Shown here: in pieces, positions 10,501 through 22,408 of the stretch
How positions within the stretch are numbered: position 1 is the first letter of the stretch
Layout of the letters: each line of letters begins with the position of its first letter
Assembly: GCF_012273515.2 (NCBI RefSeq)
Contig: NZ_CP050975.2
Span: forward strand, 186,001-250,000
Length of the DNA: 64,000 nt
Origin: Streptomyces sp. RPA4-2
GTDB taxonomy: Bacteria; Actinomycetota; Actinomycetes; Streptomycetales; Streptomycetaceae
Direction: 5' to 3'
Position numbers and translations under genes: made by a program
Notes under the pieces: generated by a model
Databases searched by the model: none
What the model was told of the DNA's origin: nothing
The model's input: only the letters and a program-made list of their open reading frames with translations

Positions 10501-13500
10501 CGGTGGCGCCCTCGGCGGGCGGGACGACGGCGCTCAGCAGCGGGTGGTCCGCGTCGAGGAGTCCGGCCGCGGCCGGGTCACCGGATCCGGTGGGTACGTC
10601 GAGCCAGAACGTGCGGTGCTGGAAGGCGTAGGTGGGCAGGGGTACGGGCCGGCCGCCGGGGGCGGCCGCGTCCAGGCAGGACTGCCAGTCGACCGGGACA
10701 CCGCGGGTGAACAGGGCGCCCAGGGCGGCGAGGAGGACGGCCGGTTCGGGGCGGTCGGCGCGCAGCGCGGGCACGGTGAGGTGACCGTGGGACTCCCAGC
10801 AGCCCTGGGCGAGGGTGGTGAGGGTGGCGTCGGGGCCGAGTTCGAGGCAGTGCTCGACGCCGTGGTGTTCCAGCCAGGCGATCCCGTCGGCGAAGCGGAC
10901 GGCCTGCCGGACGTGGCGCACCCAGTACTCGGGCGAGGTGAGTTCCCCGGCCTCGGCGGGCCTGCCGGTGAGGTCGGAGACGACCGGGATGCGCGGCTCG
11001 GCGTAGCCGATGCTTTCGGCGACGGCCCGGAAGTCGGCCAGCATCGGTTCCATGCGGGGTGAGTGGAAGGCGTGGCTGACGCGCAGCCGGGTGGTCTTGC
11101 GTCCCTGGCCCGCGAAGTGCGCGGCCACGGCGAGTACGGCCGGCTCGTCGCCGGCGACCACCACGGACCGGGGGCCGTTGAGGGCGGCGAGGCCGATCTC
11201 GTCCTCCCGCCCGGCCAGCAGGGGCAGGACCTCCTCCTCGGTGGCCTGCAGCGCGATCATGGCGCCGCCCTCCGGCAGGGCCTGCATGAGCCGGCCCCGG
11301 GCGGCGACCAGCCGGCACGCGTCGGGCAGGGTGAGGACGCCCGCGACGTGGGCGGCGGCCAGTTCACCGACGGAGTGGCCCAGGAGGTGGTGGGGCCGTA
11401 CGCCCCAGGACTCGACCAGGCGGTACAGCGCGACCTCGACGGCGAACAGGGCGGGCTGCGCGTACTCGGTGCGGTCGAGGAGGGCGGCGTCGTCACCGAG
11501 GACGACCTCGCGCAGCGGCTGTTCCAGCCGGCCTTCGAAGTGGCCGCACACGGCGTCGAAGGCGTCCGCGTAGACGGGGAAGGCGTCGTAGAGCTCGCGG
11601 CCCATGCCCGGCCGCTGGGTGCCCTGGCCGGCGAACAGGAACGCGGTGGTTCCCTCGGTCAGGGTGTCGCCGGTGACGGCGTCCGGGGAGGGTTCGCCCG
11701 CGGCGACGGCGGCGAGGCCGCGCAGGAGTCCGGTGCGTGCGGTGCCGCGGACCACGGCCCGGTGTTCGAAGCCGGGCCGGGTCGTCACCAGTGCGTGGGC
11801 GATGTCGGCGGTGTCGAGTGCGGGGTGCTCCTCGACGTGGGCCAGCAGGCGTGCGGCCTGTTCGCGCAGGGCGGCGGCGCTGCGGGCCGACACGATCCAC
11901 GGGGTCACCGTCTCGGCGGCGGGCTTAGAGCGGGCGGGTGCGGCGGGGGCGGCTTAAGCGTGTGCGGGGCCTGCTCGATCACGACGTGGGCGTTGGTGCC
12001 GGACACGCCGAAGGCGGAGACACCGGCGCGGCGCGGGCGGCCGGTGTCGGGCCACTGCCGCTGTTCGGTCAGCAGCCGGACGTCACCCGTGCTCCAGTCG
12101 ACGCGTGAGGAGGGCGCGTCGGCGTGCAGGGTCTGCGGGAGGACGCCCTGGTCGAGGGCGAGGACCATCTTGATGATGCCGGCGGCGCCGGCGGCGGCCT
12201 GGGTGTGGCCGATGTTCGACTTGACCGAGCCCAGCCACAGCGGCTGGTCGGCGGGGCGGTTCTGCCCGTACGTGGCGAGCAGTGCCTGTGCCTCGATGGG
12301 GTCGCCGAGGACGGTGCCGGTGCCGTGCGCCTCGACGGCGTCGACGTCGGCCGGGGTGAGGCCCGCGGAGGCGAGGGCGGCGCGGATGACCCGCTGCTGG
12401 GCGGGACCGTTCGGCGCGGTCAGTCCGTTGGAGGCACCGTCCTGGTTGACGGCGGTACCGCGGACGATGGCGAGGACGGTGTGGCCGCCTCGGCGGGCGT
12501 CGGACAGCCGCTCGACGACGAGGACGCCGACGCCCTCGGACCAGCCCGTTCCGTCGGCGCCGTCGGCGAACGCCTTGCAGCGACCGTCGGGTGCGAGACC
12601 TCCTTGGAGGCTGAACTCGACGAAGGCGCCGGGGTTCGCCATGACGGTGACGCCGCCGGCGAGGGCGAGGTCGCACTCGCCGGTGCGCAGGGACTGCACG
12701 GCCAGGTGCAGGGCGACGAGCGAGGAGGAGCAGGCGGTGTCGACGGTGACCGCGGGGCCTTCGAGACCGAGCGTGTACGCGACGCGGCCGGAGACGACGC
12801 TTCCGGCGCCGCCGGTCAGCAGGTGTCCGCCGAGGCCTTCGGGGACCTCGGTCAGGCCCGAGCCGTAGCCGGAGCTTCCGGCGCCGACGAAGACGCCGGT
12901 CCGGGTGCCCTTGAGGCCGGTCGGGTCGATGCCGCCGCGCTCCAGCGCCTCCCAGGACGTCTCCAGGATCAGGCGCTGCTGGGGGTCGATCGCGAGGGCC
13001 TCGCGGGGGCTGATGCCGAAGAACGGGGCGTCGAAGCCGGCGGCCTCCCGCAGGAAGCCGCCCGAGCGGGTGTCGCTGGCCGCGAGCAGGGTCTCCAGGT
13101 CCCAGCCGCGGTCCTCGGGGAATCCGGAGACCGTGTCGAGGCCGCCGGAGACGATCCGCCACAGCGCCTCGGGCCCGGCCACGCCGCCCGGCAGACGGCA
13201 GCCCATGCCGACGATGACGACGGGGTCGGTGTCGGTGACGGTGGCCGCCGGTGGCCGCGCGACGGTGTCGTCGCCGATGTCGGTGCCGAAGAGTTCGTCG
13301 CGCAGCCGGGCGGCGACGGCCAGCGGGGTCGGATGGTCGAAGACGAGGGTGGAGGGCAGCGGCACCCCGGTGGCGCCGGTGAGTTCGTTGCGCAGTTCGA
13401 CCGCGGTCAGGGAGTCGAAGCCGAGTTCACGGAAGGTCCGCCCGGCGGCGACGGCCGCGGTGTCGGTGTGGGCGAGCACGGTGGCGGCGCGCTCGCGGAC

Positions 13501-16500
13501 CAGGTCGAGCAGGGCCGTGTCGCGGTCCTCGGCCGGCAGCGGGCCGAGCCGTTCGCGCAGGGCGGCGCCCGCGCTCGTGGTGTCCGCCGCCGCTCCGGTG
13601 CCGCGCAGCGCGTCGGCGGCCTCCGGCAGTGCGGACAGCAGGGGGCTGGGGCGGCCGGTCGTGAACGCGGGAGCGAAGCGGTCCCAGTCGACGTCGGCCA
13701 CGACCACGGCGGTGTCGCCGAGTTCGAGGGCGCGGGAGAGGGCGCGCAGGCCCGCGTCGGGCTCCAGCGGCCGCAGTCCGCGGCGGCGCAGCAGGTCCTG
13801 GGCCTCGGCGTCGGCGGCCATGCCGCTCTCGCCCCAGGGGCCCCAGGCGACGGCGGTACCGGCAAGACCCCGGGCCCGGCGCCGCTCCACCAGCGCGTCG
13901 AGATGCGCGTTGGCGGCGGCGTACGCCGACTGCCCGCCACTGCCCCACACACCGGCGATCGAGGAGAACACCACGAACGCCGAAAGGTCCAAGTCCCGGG
14001 TGAGGGAGTCGAGATGGTCGGCGCCCGTAGCCTTCGCGGCCAGGACGGCGGCGACCCGCTCCGGAGTCAGCCGGTCGATCAGATCGTCGTCCAGCACACC
14101 CGCGGCATGGAACACCGCGTCGACCGGATACCGCGACAGCAGACCCGCGACCGCCTCCGCATCGGCCGTGTCACACGCCTCCACCACCACCCGCGCACCC
14201 AACTCCTCCAGCTCCTGGACGAGTTCGGCCGCACCGGGGGCGTCGATCCCACGACGGCTGGTGAGGACGAGCTCACTCGCACCCCGCCCCACCAGCCAAC
14301 GGGCCACCCGCGTGCCGAGCGCTCCGGTGCCGCCGGTGAGCAGCACCCGGCGGGGTGCGTTCCATCCGCCGCCCGCGTCGGCCGGGGCGGCGGCGTGGGT
14401 GAGGCGCCGGGCGAAGGCGGCGGTGCCGCGGACGGCGACCTGGTCCTCGGAGCCGTCGGCGACGACGGCGGCCAGCACGGCCAGGGCGCGGCGGTCGGGG
14501 CGGGCCGGCAGGTCGACGAGGCCGCCCCACCGGTCGGGGTGTTCCAGGGCGGCGACCCGGCCGAAGCCCCACAGGGCGGCCTGCGCCGGGTCGACGACGC
14601 CTTCGGACGGGGTGCCGACCGCTACAGCGCCGTGGGTGAGCTGCCACAGCGGTGCGGTCACTCCCGCGTCGCCCAGCGCCTGGACGAGGGTCAGCAGGGC
14701 GGCCGGGCCGGACGGGAACGCCAGGACGCCCGCGATCGGTTCGGTGTCGGCGGTGTCGGACAGGCCCGACAGGACGCCGGCCAGCGCGGCACGGTCCGCC
14801 TGCGGGTCGTACGTCACCCGCTCGGTCCCGGGCAGGAACTCCTCGATCCCCGCGAGCGTGTCCTCGCCGGCAGGCTGGAGCAGGAGTCGGCGGCCGGTGT
14901 CGGTCGCGGTGGGAGGGGTGACCGGCTGCCAGGCGACGCGGTAGCGCCAGCCGTCCACGCGTGAGCGCTCGGCCGCACCGCGCCGCCAGGCGGACAACGC
15001 CGGTACGACGGCGTCGAGTTCGGCCTCGTCCACGCCCAGGACCTCGGCGAGGTCGTGGGCGTCGCCGCGTTCCACGGCCGCCCAGAAGCTCGCGTCGAGC
15101 GGGTCGGCCGCCACGGGTCCGGCGGCAGCGGCGGGCTCGGGCCAGAACCACTCATGCTGGAAGGCGTAGGTGGGAAGGTCGACCGGCCGTGCGCCGGTGA
15201 GGAGGGCGGCCCAGTCGACGGCGGCACCGTGCGTGAACGCCCGCGACACCGCCGCCAGGACGGTGTCCGTCTCGGGGCGGTCCTTGCGCAGGACGGACGC
15301 GAACAGCAGGTCCTCGCCGCCGGAGACACTGGTCTGGGCGAGGGCGGTGAGGGTGCCGTCAGGGCCGAGCTCCACGAACCGGGTCACACCCCGCTCCGCC
15401 AGCGTGCGCACTCCGTCGGCGAACCGTACGGCCTCACGGACATGGCGGACCCAGTAGTCGGCGGACTCCAACTCCCCCGCACCGGCGGCCTGTCCGGTCA
15501 GGTTCGAGACGACCGCGATGCGGGCCGGCGTGTAGGTGACGCTCTCGGCGACCGTGCGGAACTCGGCGAGGATCGGTTCCATCAGCGGCGAGTGGAAGGC
15601 GTGGGAGACACGTAGACGAGAGGTACGGCGGCCCAGGGCGGCTATCTCCTGGGCGATGGCCTCCGCGACCGCTTCGACGCCGGAAATCACCACTGAGCGG
15701 GGGCCGTTGACGGTGGCGACGGACACCTCTGTCTCCCAGCCCTCCAGCAGCGGCAGGACCTCGTCCTCGGACGCCTCCAACGCGAACATCGCCCCACCGG
15801 CAGGAAGTTCCTGCATCAGACGACCCCGCGCCGACACCAGCCGGCACGCATCCTCCAACGAGAACACCCCCGCCACGTGCGCGGCGGCGAGTTCGCCGAC
15901 CGAGTGGCCCACCAGGAAGTCGGGGCTCATCCCCCACGACTCCACCAACCGGAACAGCGCCACCTCGATCGCGAACAGTGCGGGCTGCGTCCACCCCGTC
16001 TCGTTCAGCAGCCCCGCGTCCTCACCGAACACGACCCCCCGCAGACCCTCGTCCAGGTGCCCGCACGCCGCGTCGAAGGCCTCCGCGAACACGGGATACG
16101 CTTCGTACAACTCCCGCCCCATGCCCAGGTGTTGCGCGCCCTGGCCGGAGAAGAGGAAGGCGAGCTTGCCCTCGGTCGCGACGCCCTGGGCCACACCCGG
16201 CACGCTCTCGTCGCGGGCGACGGCGGCGAGGCCCGCGAGGAGTTCCTCACGGTCGCCGCCCCGGATCACCGCACGGTTGTCGAACGCCGACCGGGTCCTG
16301 ACCAGCGACAGACCCACGTCGGCGGGGTCCAGGTCGGGATGGGCCTGCGCATGAGCCAGCAGCCTGGCGGCCTGAGCGCGCAGAGCGGCGGGGCTCTGTC
16401 CGGAGACCACCCACGGGACGACGGGCAGCGCCGGAAGGATCGCGATGTCCGTGTCTTCGGCGGCCGTCTCCGCCTGTTCCAGCACCACGTGCGCGTTCGT

Positions 16501-19500
16501 GCCGCTCAGTCCGAACGAGGAGACACCCGCGCGGCGCGGACGGTCCGTCTCCGGCCAGTCCACCGCCCCGGCCAGCAGCCTGACCTCACCGGCTTCCCAG
16601 TCGACGTGCGACGAGGGTGCGTCGACGTGGAGGGTGGCCGGCAGGACACCGTGGCGCATCGCCTCCACCATCTTGATCACACCCGCCACACCGGCAGCAG
16701 CCTGCGTGTGACCGATGTTCGACTTCACCGACCCCAGCCACAACGGCCGCCCCGCGTCACGGTCCTTGCCGTAGGTCGCCAGCAACGCCTGCGCCTCGAT
16801 CGGGTCACCCAGTGTCGTGCCGGTGCCGTGCGCCTCGACCGCGTCCACGTCCAAGGCCGACAGACCCGCACTCGCCAAAGCAGCCCGGATCACCCGCTGC
16901 TGCGAAGGGCCGTTCGGTGCGGTCAGACCGTTCGACGCACCGTCCTGGTTCACCGCCGAACCACGTACGACGGCCAGCACCGGGTGACCGTTGGCGCGCG
17001 CGTCCGACAACCGCTCCACGAGCAGCACACCGACACCCTCACCCCAGCCCGTACCGTCCGCGCCTTCGGCGAAGGCTTTGCACAGGCCGTCGCCCGCGAG
17101 GCCGCCCTGGCGGCTGAACTCGATGAACGCGCCGGGGGTGGACATCACGGTCACGCCGCCGGCGAGTGCGAGGTCGCACTCCCCCGACCGCAGGGCCTGC
17201 GCGGCCAGGTGCAGGGCGACGAGGGACGAGGAGCAGGCCGTGTCGACGGTGACCGCGGGCCCTTCGAGGCCGAGGACGTAGGAGACCCGGCCCGAGAAGA
17301 CACTCGCCGCGTTGCCGGTGCCCACGTAGCCGCCGAAGTCACCCCCCGAGGACGCGAGGAGTGCCGGGTAGTCCTGGCCGTTCGTCCCCGCGAACACGCC
17401 GGTCCGCGAGCCGCGCAGCAGACGGGGGTCGATACCGGCCCGTTCCACCGCCTCCCACGACGTCTCCAGCAGCAGGCGCTGCTGCGGGTCCATGGCGAGC
17501 GCCTCGCGGGGTGAGATCCCGAAGAAGCCGGCGTCGAACGATCCGACGTCGCCCAGGAACCCGCCGCGGTGGGTGTGGCTGGTGTAGGGGCCGTCGAGTG
17601 CGTTGAGGGCGTCGAGGTCCCAGCCGCGGTTGCGGGGGAAGTCGGCGATGCCGTCGCGTTCCTCGGAGAGCAGGTTCCACAGTGTTTCCGGGGAGTCGAC
17701 TCCGCCCGGGAAGCGGCAGGCCATTCCGACGATCACGATCGGGTCGGCGGACACCTCGACACCGGTCGCGGTGGACGCGCCCGGAGTTTCCGCGACGACA
17801 CCGCTCAGCTCGCCGTGGAGGAAGTCGGCCAGGGCCGACGGAGTCGGGTAGTCGAAGACCACGGTGGCGGGCAGCCGTACCCCGCACTCCGCGCCCAGTA
17901 CGTTGCGCAGCTCCACCGCGATGAGCGAGTCCACGCCCAGTTCGCGGAAGGCGCGGTCGGCCGGAACCGCTTCCGGGCCGGCGTGACCGAGCACGGCGGC
18001 CGCGCGGGTACGGACCGTGTCGAGGAGTTCGGCGCGCTGGGCCGGTGCGGTCAGGCCGGTGAGGCGTGCGCGCAGGGCGGTCGCGGGGGCGGACGGTCCG
18101 GTCGTGTGCTGGGGGGCGGCATACAGTTCGCCGAGGAGCGGGCTGGTGCGGACGGCGGTGAAGGCGGGGCCGAACAGGGTCCAGTCGACGTCGGCGACGA
18201 AGGTGACCGGGGCCGGCGAGGCGGCGCAGACGGCGAGGGCGTCGAGGCCGGTCGCCGGGTCCAGGAGGTTGACGCCTCCGCGGCGCTGGCGGTCCTCGGC
18301 GGAGGCGTCGGCGGCCATGCCGCCGCCGGCCCAGGGGCCCCAGGCGATGGACGTGGCGGACAGACCCCGCGCACGGCGGCGTTCGGCGAGTGCGTCCAGC
18401 ATGGCGTTGGCCGCGGCGTAGTTGGCCTGGCCCGCGGAGCCGACGGTGCCGGCGAAGGACGAGAAGAGGACGAACGCCGAGAGGTCGCGCTCGCGGGTCA
18501 GTTCGTCGAGGTGGAGGGCGGCGGCGACCTTGGAGCGTACGACCGTGTCGAACTGCTCGGGGGTGAGCCGGTCGAGGACCCCGTCGTCGAGGACTCCGGC
18601 GGTGTGGACGACGGCGTCGACCGGGTGCTCGTCCAGTAGCTGCCGTACAGCCTCACGGTCCGTCATGTCGCAGGCGAGGAGGGAGACTTCGGCGCCCATG
18701 GCCGAGAGTTCGGCCTCCAGTTCGGCGGCGCCGGGTGCCTGCGCTCCGCGCCTGCTCGTGAGGACGAGACGGGTGGCCCCCTGTCCCGCGGCCCAGCGGG
18801 CCACCCTGGCACCGAGTGCGCCGGTGCCGCCGGTGACCAGGACCGTACCGCTGGGGGTCCAGGGGGTGCCGGGTTCCTCCGTGACCGCGACCAGGCGGCG
18901 GGCGAGGACACCCGCGGCGCGGACGGCGACCTGGTCCTCGTCGGCGCCGCCGCCGGAGAGCAGGGCGGCCAGTCGGGAGGCGGTGCGGCGGTCGAGTTCG
19001 TGCGGGAGGTCGATGAGACCGCCCCAGCGGTCGGGGTGTTCGAGCGCGGCCACGCGGCCCAGTCCCCAGACGGCGGCCTGGTCGAGGCGCGGGGGTACGT
19101 CGCCGCGGCCGGTGGTGACCGCTTCCCGGGTGAGGGTCCACAAGGGCGCGGTGATGTCGGTGTCGCCGAGTGCCTGGACGAGGAGGGCGGTGGCCAGGAC
19201 GCTTTCCGGGGTGGCGGTGTGTTCTCCCGGGGCCTGGGCCAGGGCCGAGACGACGCCGCTGACCGGGGTGCCGGCGGCCGCGGCGGCGAGCAGGCCGGCG
19301 AGCGTCGCGCGGTCGGCGTCGGCGGGGCATGGCACGGTGACGAGGTCGGTGGCGCGTGCGGCCAGGGCTTCGGTGAGGGCGCCGTCCCAGCCGTCGTCTC
19401 CGAGGGCGGCCGGGGTGACGAGCAGCCAGCGGCCGCTCAGTCGCGCCTCGGCGGGCAGGCCGGTCACGGGGCGCCAGGTCACCTGGTGGCGGTGGTCGCC

Positions 19501-22230
19501 TTCGGTGGTGGGCGCGGCGGAGCCGTCGGCCCGGTAGGAGCGTTCGAGCCAGTAGCGGTCCCGGCGGAAGGCGTAGGTGGGCAGGTCGACGCGTCCGGCG
19601 CCGGGGAGGAGGGAGTTCCACTCGGGCGTGCGGCCGTGCACGTGCAGGAGGCCGACGGCGGACGTCAGGGTCTCGGCCTCGTCCCGTTCCTTGCGGAGGG
19701 TGGGGGCGAAGAGCGCGTCGTGGCTGTCGGGCAGGCTGGTCTGGGCGAGGGCGGTGAGGGTGCCGTCCGGGCCGAGCTCCACGAACCGGGTGACACCGTT
19801 CGCGGCCAGCCACCCGATCCCGTCCGCGAACCGCACGGCCTCCCGGACGTGGCGGACCCAGTAGTCGGCGGACTCCAACTCCCCCGCGCCGGCCGCTTGT
19901 CCGGTCAGGTTCGAGACGACGGCGATGCGGGCCGGCGTGTAGGTGACGCTCTCGGCGACCGTGCGGAACTCGGCGAGCATCGGTTCCATCAGCGGCGAGT
20001 GGAAAGCGTGGGAGACACGCAGACGGGAAGTGCGGCGGCCCAGGGCGGCTATCTCCTGCGCGACCGCCGACGCCGCGGTCTCGACGCCGGAGACCACCAC
20101 CGAACGCGGACCGTTGACCGCGGCGACCGACACCCCGTCCGTCAACAGCGGCAGGACCTCGTCCTCGGACGCCTCCAGCGCGAACATCGCCCCACCGGAG
20201 GGAAGTTCCTGCATCAGACGACCCCGCGCCGACACCAACCGGCACGCATCCTCCAGCGAGAACACCCCCGCCACATGCGCGGCAGCGAGCTCACCGACCG
20301 AATGGCCCACCAGGAAGTCGGGCCGCACACCCCACGACTCCACCAGCCGGAACAACGCGACCTCGATCGCGAACAGTGCGGGCTGGGTCCAGCCCGTCTC
20401 GTTCAGCAGCTCGGCGTCCGCACCGAACACGACCTCCCGCAGACCCTCGTCCAGGTGCGCGCACACCGCGTCGAAGACCTCCGCGAACACGGGATACGCC
20501 TCGTACAACTCCCGGCCCATACCGAGACGTTGCGCGCCCTGGCCGGAGAAGAGGAAGGCGAGTTTTCCGTCGCCCTTCGTCGAGCCGGTGTGGACGCGGT
20601 CGGTGTGGTGGCCCTCGGCGAGGGCGGCGAGGCCGCTGAGCAGGTCGGCGCGGTCGGTCCCGAGGAGTGCGGCCCGCTCGGGGAGTGCGGCGCGGGTGGC
20701 GGCGAGGGACCAGGCGAGGTCGTAGAGGTCGGTGTCGGGGTGGTCGGTGAGGTGGGCGCTGAGGCGTGCGGCCTGTTCGCGCAGGGTGTGTTCGTCGCGG
20801 GCGGAGAGCACCCAGGGCAGCAGGGGCAGGCCGGCGCGGGCGGGAGCCTCGGTGGCCGGTTCGTCTGCGGGGGCCTGCTCGATGACGGCGTGGGCGTTGG
20901 TTCCGGAGACTCCGAAGGCGGACACGGCGCCGCGGCGGGGCCGGTCGGCCCGCGGCCAGTCGACGGACTCGGCCAGGAGCCTGACGTTGCCGGCGTTCCA
21001 GTCGACGTGGGAGGAGGGGTTGTCGACGTGGAGGGTGGGCGGGAGGACGCCGTGGCGGATCGCCAGGACCGTCTTGATGACGCCGACGACGCCCGCGGCG
21101 GCCTGGGTGTGGCCGATGTTGGACTTCACCGAGCCGAGCCAGAGGGGGCGGTCGGCCTCGCGGCCCTGGCCGTAGGTGGCGAGCAGGGCCTGGGCCTCGA
21201 TGGGGTCGCCGAGCGCGGTGCCCGTGCCGTGGGCCTCGACGGTGTCGATCTCGGTGGCGGGTACGCCCGCGCTCGCGAGGGCGGCGAGGATGACGCGCTG
21301 CTGGGAGGGGCCGTTGGGGGCGGTCAGTCCGTTGGAGGCGCCGTCCTGGTTGACGGCGGAGCCGCGGACGACGGCGAGGATGTGGTGGCCGTTGCGGCGG
21401 GCGTCCGAGAGCCGCTCGACGACGACGACGCCGACGCCCTCGGCCCAGCCGGTGCCGTCCGCGTCCTCGGAGAACGCCTTGCAGCGGCCGTCGGAGGCGA
21501 GGCCGCCCTGCTGGCCGAACTCGATGAAGGCGCCGGGGCTCGACATGACCGTCACGCCGCCGACGGCGGCGAGTGAGCACTCGCCGGAGCGCAGGGACTG
21601 TGCGGCCAGGTGGAGGGCGACGAGGGAGGAGGAGCAGGCGGTGTCGACGGTGATCGCGGGGCCTTCGAGGCCCAGGGTGTAGGCGACGCGGCCGGAGACG
21701 ACGGACATGGAGGTGCCGGTCAGCAGGTGGCCGCGGACGTCGTCGGGGACCTCTCGCAGTCCGCTGCTGTAGCCCTGGTCGCTGCATCCGACGAAGACTC
21801 CGCAGCGGCTGCCGCGCAGAGCGGCGGGGTCGATGCCCGCGCGTTCGAAGGCCTCCCAGGTCGCTTCGAGCAGCAGGCGCTGCTGCGGGTCCATGGCGAG
21901 GGCTTCGCGGGGTGAGATGCCGAAGAAGGCGGGGTCGAAGCGGTCGGCGTCGAAGACGAAGCCGCCCTGGTGGCGGGCGCCGCCGGTGGCGTCGGTGCCG
22001 AGGTCCCAGCCGCGGTCGGTGGGCCAGTCGGTGACCGCGTCGACTCCCGACACGAGCAGGTCCCAGAAGTCCTCGGGCGACCGGACACCGCCGGGCAGAC
22101 GGCAGCTCATACCGACGATGGCGACGGGTTCGTCGTCCTTGGACTCCAGCTGGCGGAGTTTGAGCCGGGTCTCGTGAAGGTCGACGGTGAGTCGTTTGAG
22201 GTAGTCCCGAAGCCGCGCTTCAGTTGTCAT
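1..22230 (-). CDS. Type I modular PKS, modules 6-10 (PKS3), partial, frame-broken once
   Basis: Multimodular polyketide synthase, cytoplasmic, extending the chain received from PKS2. ATG at 22230 begins MTTEARLRDYLKRL, a coiled docking helix, followed by KS at about residue 31; a longer upstream start adds only non-conserved residues. Order: KS6-AT-KR-ACP, KS7-AT-KR-ACP, KS8-AT-DH-ACP, KS9-AT-KR-ACP, KS10-AT-DH-ER and then the window edge. As written the frame closes with TGA at 11905-11907, soon after KS8, because of GCTTAAGC at 11952-11959. The same protein continues in the shifted frame, with no further stop, to position 1, where it reads PIVYLTAYYGLVDLGG of an ER domain. I treat it as one gene of at least 7,400 residues. 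It is separated from the futalosine-hydrolase-like gene by 178 bp holding an operator-like site, so it may have its own promoter. The C-terminus and any thioesterase lie outside. Confidence 0.9.
791..825 (-). repeat. Hexanucleotide repeat coding an Asp-Thr linker
   Basis: About six copies of a GTGTCG/GTGTCC hexamer (plus strand) code for alternating Asp-Thr in the DH-ER linker of module 10. It is in frame and probably a flexible linker prone to slippage. Confidence 0.8.
4650..9275 (-). other. PKS module 9: KS-AT(unusual YGSH)-KR-ACP
   Basis: KS9 (about 9275-7990) has DTACSSSL. AT9 (about 7640-6770) has GHSQG at 7371-7385, as in methylmalonyl-type ATs, but YGSH at 7058-7069 instead of the YASH of the other substituted-malonyl ATs here. 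KR9 (about 6390-5000) has LDD after HAAGS (B-type-like) and the catalytic YAPGN. ACP9 (about 4900-4640) carries LGIDSLSAVELR. No DH or ER lies between AT and KR. The predicted result is a beta-hydroxy unit with an alpha substituent. The exact extender is uncertain. Confidence 0.85.
9330..13220 (-). other. PKS module 8: KS-AT(malonyl)-DH-ACP, no KR
   Basis: KS8 (about 13220-11970) has DTACSSSL. The KS-AT linker holds GCTTAAGC and the frame break. AT8 (about 11650-10770) has GHSVG at 11366-11380 and HAFH at 11063-11074, so malonyl. DH8 (about 10570-9690) has HRVNGSVVVP, LDYGPVFQG and HPALLDAALH, so the catalytic residues look present. About 75 residues separate the DH from the ACP, far too few for a KR. 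ACP8 reads LGFTSLTSVELR near 9440, with Thr in place of the normal Asp before the phosphopantetheine Ser. The expected product is a 3-keto unit, for which this DH has no ordinary substrate. Confidence 0.9.
11952..11959. other. GCTTAAGC at frame break in PKS3 (KS8-AT8 linker)
   Basis: On the minus strand the frame coming from KS8 reads HTLKPPPPH and then runs out of frame. The downstream AT8 frame meets TAA inside this 8-mer. Reading GCCGGC here (two bases fewer) gives an uninterrupted linker, HTPAAPAAPARSKPAAETVT. A related 9-mer, GCTTAGAGC, lies at 11923-11931 in the same linker. Confidence 0.85.
13280..17745 (-). other. PKS module 7: KS-AT(malonyl)-KR-ACP
   Basis: KS7 (about 17745-16480) has DTACSSSL. 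AT7 (about 16170-15260) has GHSVG at 15895-15909 and HAFH at 15592-15603 (malonyl). KR7 (about 14980-13590) has HAAGVLDDDL and a Trp eight residues before the catalytic Tyr of YAAAN, a B1-like pattern. ACP7 (about 13510-13280) carries LGFDSLTAVELR. There is no DH. Predicted: a beta-hydroxy acetate unit. Confidence 0.9.
17800..22140 (-). other. PKS module 6: KS-AT(malonyl)-KR-ACP
   Basis: KS6 (about 22140-20880) has DTACSSSL. AT6 (about 20565-19650) has GHSVG at 20293-20307 and HAFH at 19999-20010 (malonyl). KR6 (about 19500-18110) has HTAGVLDDGVL (B-type-like) and YAAAN. ACP6 (about 18020-17800) reads LGVDSLIAVELR. No DH. Predicted: a beta-hydroxy acetate unit. The DNA of the AT6, AT7 and AT10 regions is strikingly alike. 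Confidence 0.9.
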
Positions 22231-22331
22231 GGACTGCCCCCATGCTGTTGTGGTGAGAAAGGGTCGCGCCTCGTGCGGCTTGGACAGCATGTCCCGGGGG
22301 TGGGCCGTTTCCGTGGCCCTGGCCGGGTTGT

Positions 22332-22347
22332 CTGGGGAAACCCTTGG
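22332..22347. promoter_or_regulatory. Operator-like site upstream of PKS3
   Basis: CTGGGGAAACCCTTGG lies about 100 bp upstream of the PKS3 start. From memory, the published PAS-LuxR (PimM-type) operator is CTVGGGAWWTCCCBAG; this site matches 13 of 16 positions. It resembles the GGGGAATTCC sites at 52176 and 56745. Function is inferred from similarity and position only. Confidence 0.4.
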
Positions 22348-22408
22348 AAATCATCACCGCAGGCCGGGGACGTGGCCGCGGACACGGCGAAGCGGCGGTC
22401 GGAGCCGC

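Noticed and set aside
11952..11959. Insertion-sequence scar or attachment site at GCTTAAGC
   Set aside because: No inverted repeats, transposase or consistent target duplication at all three sites; the change from GCCGGC is only two bases.
11905..11960. Programmed frameshift or separate PKS polypeptides at the KS8-AT8 junction
   Set aside because: No slippery sequence or start with ribosome site follows, and an AT without KS would be unusual. The same 8-mer in a non-PKS gene argues for a sequence problem.
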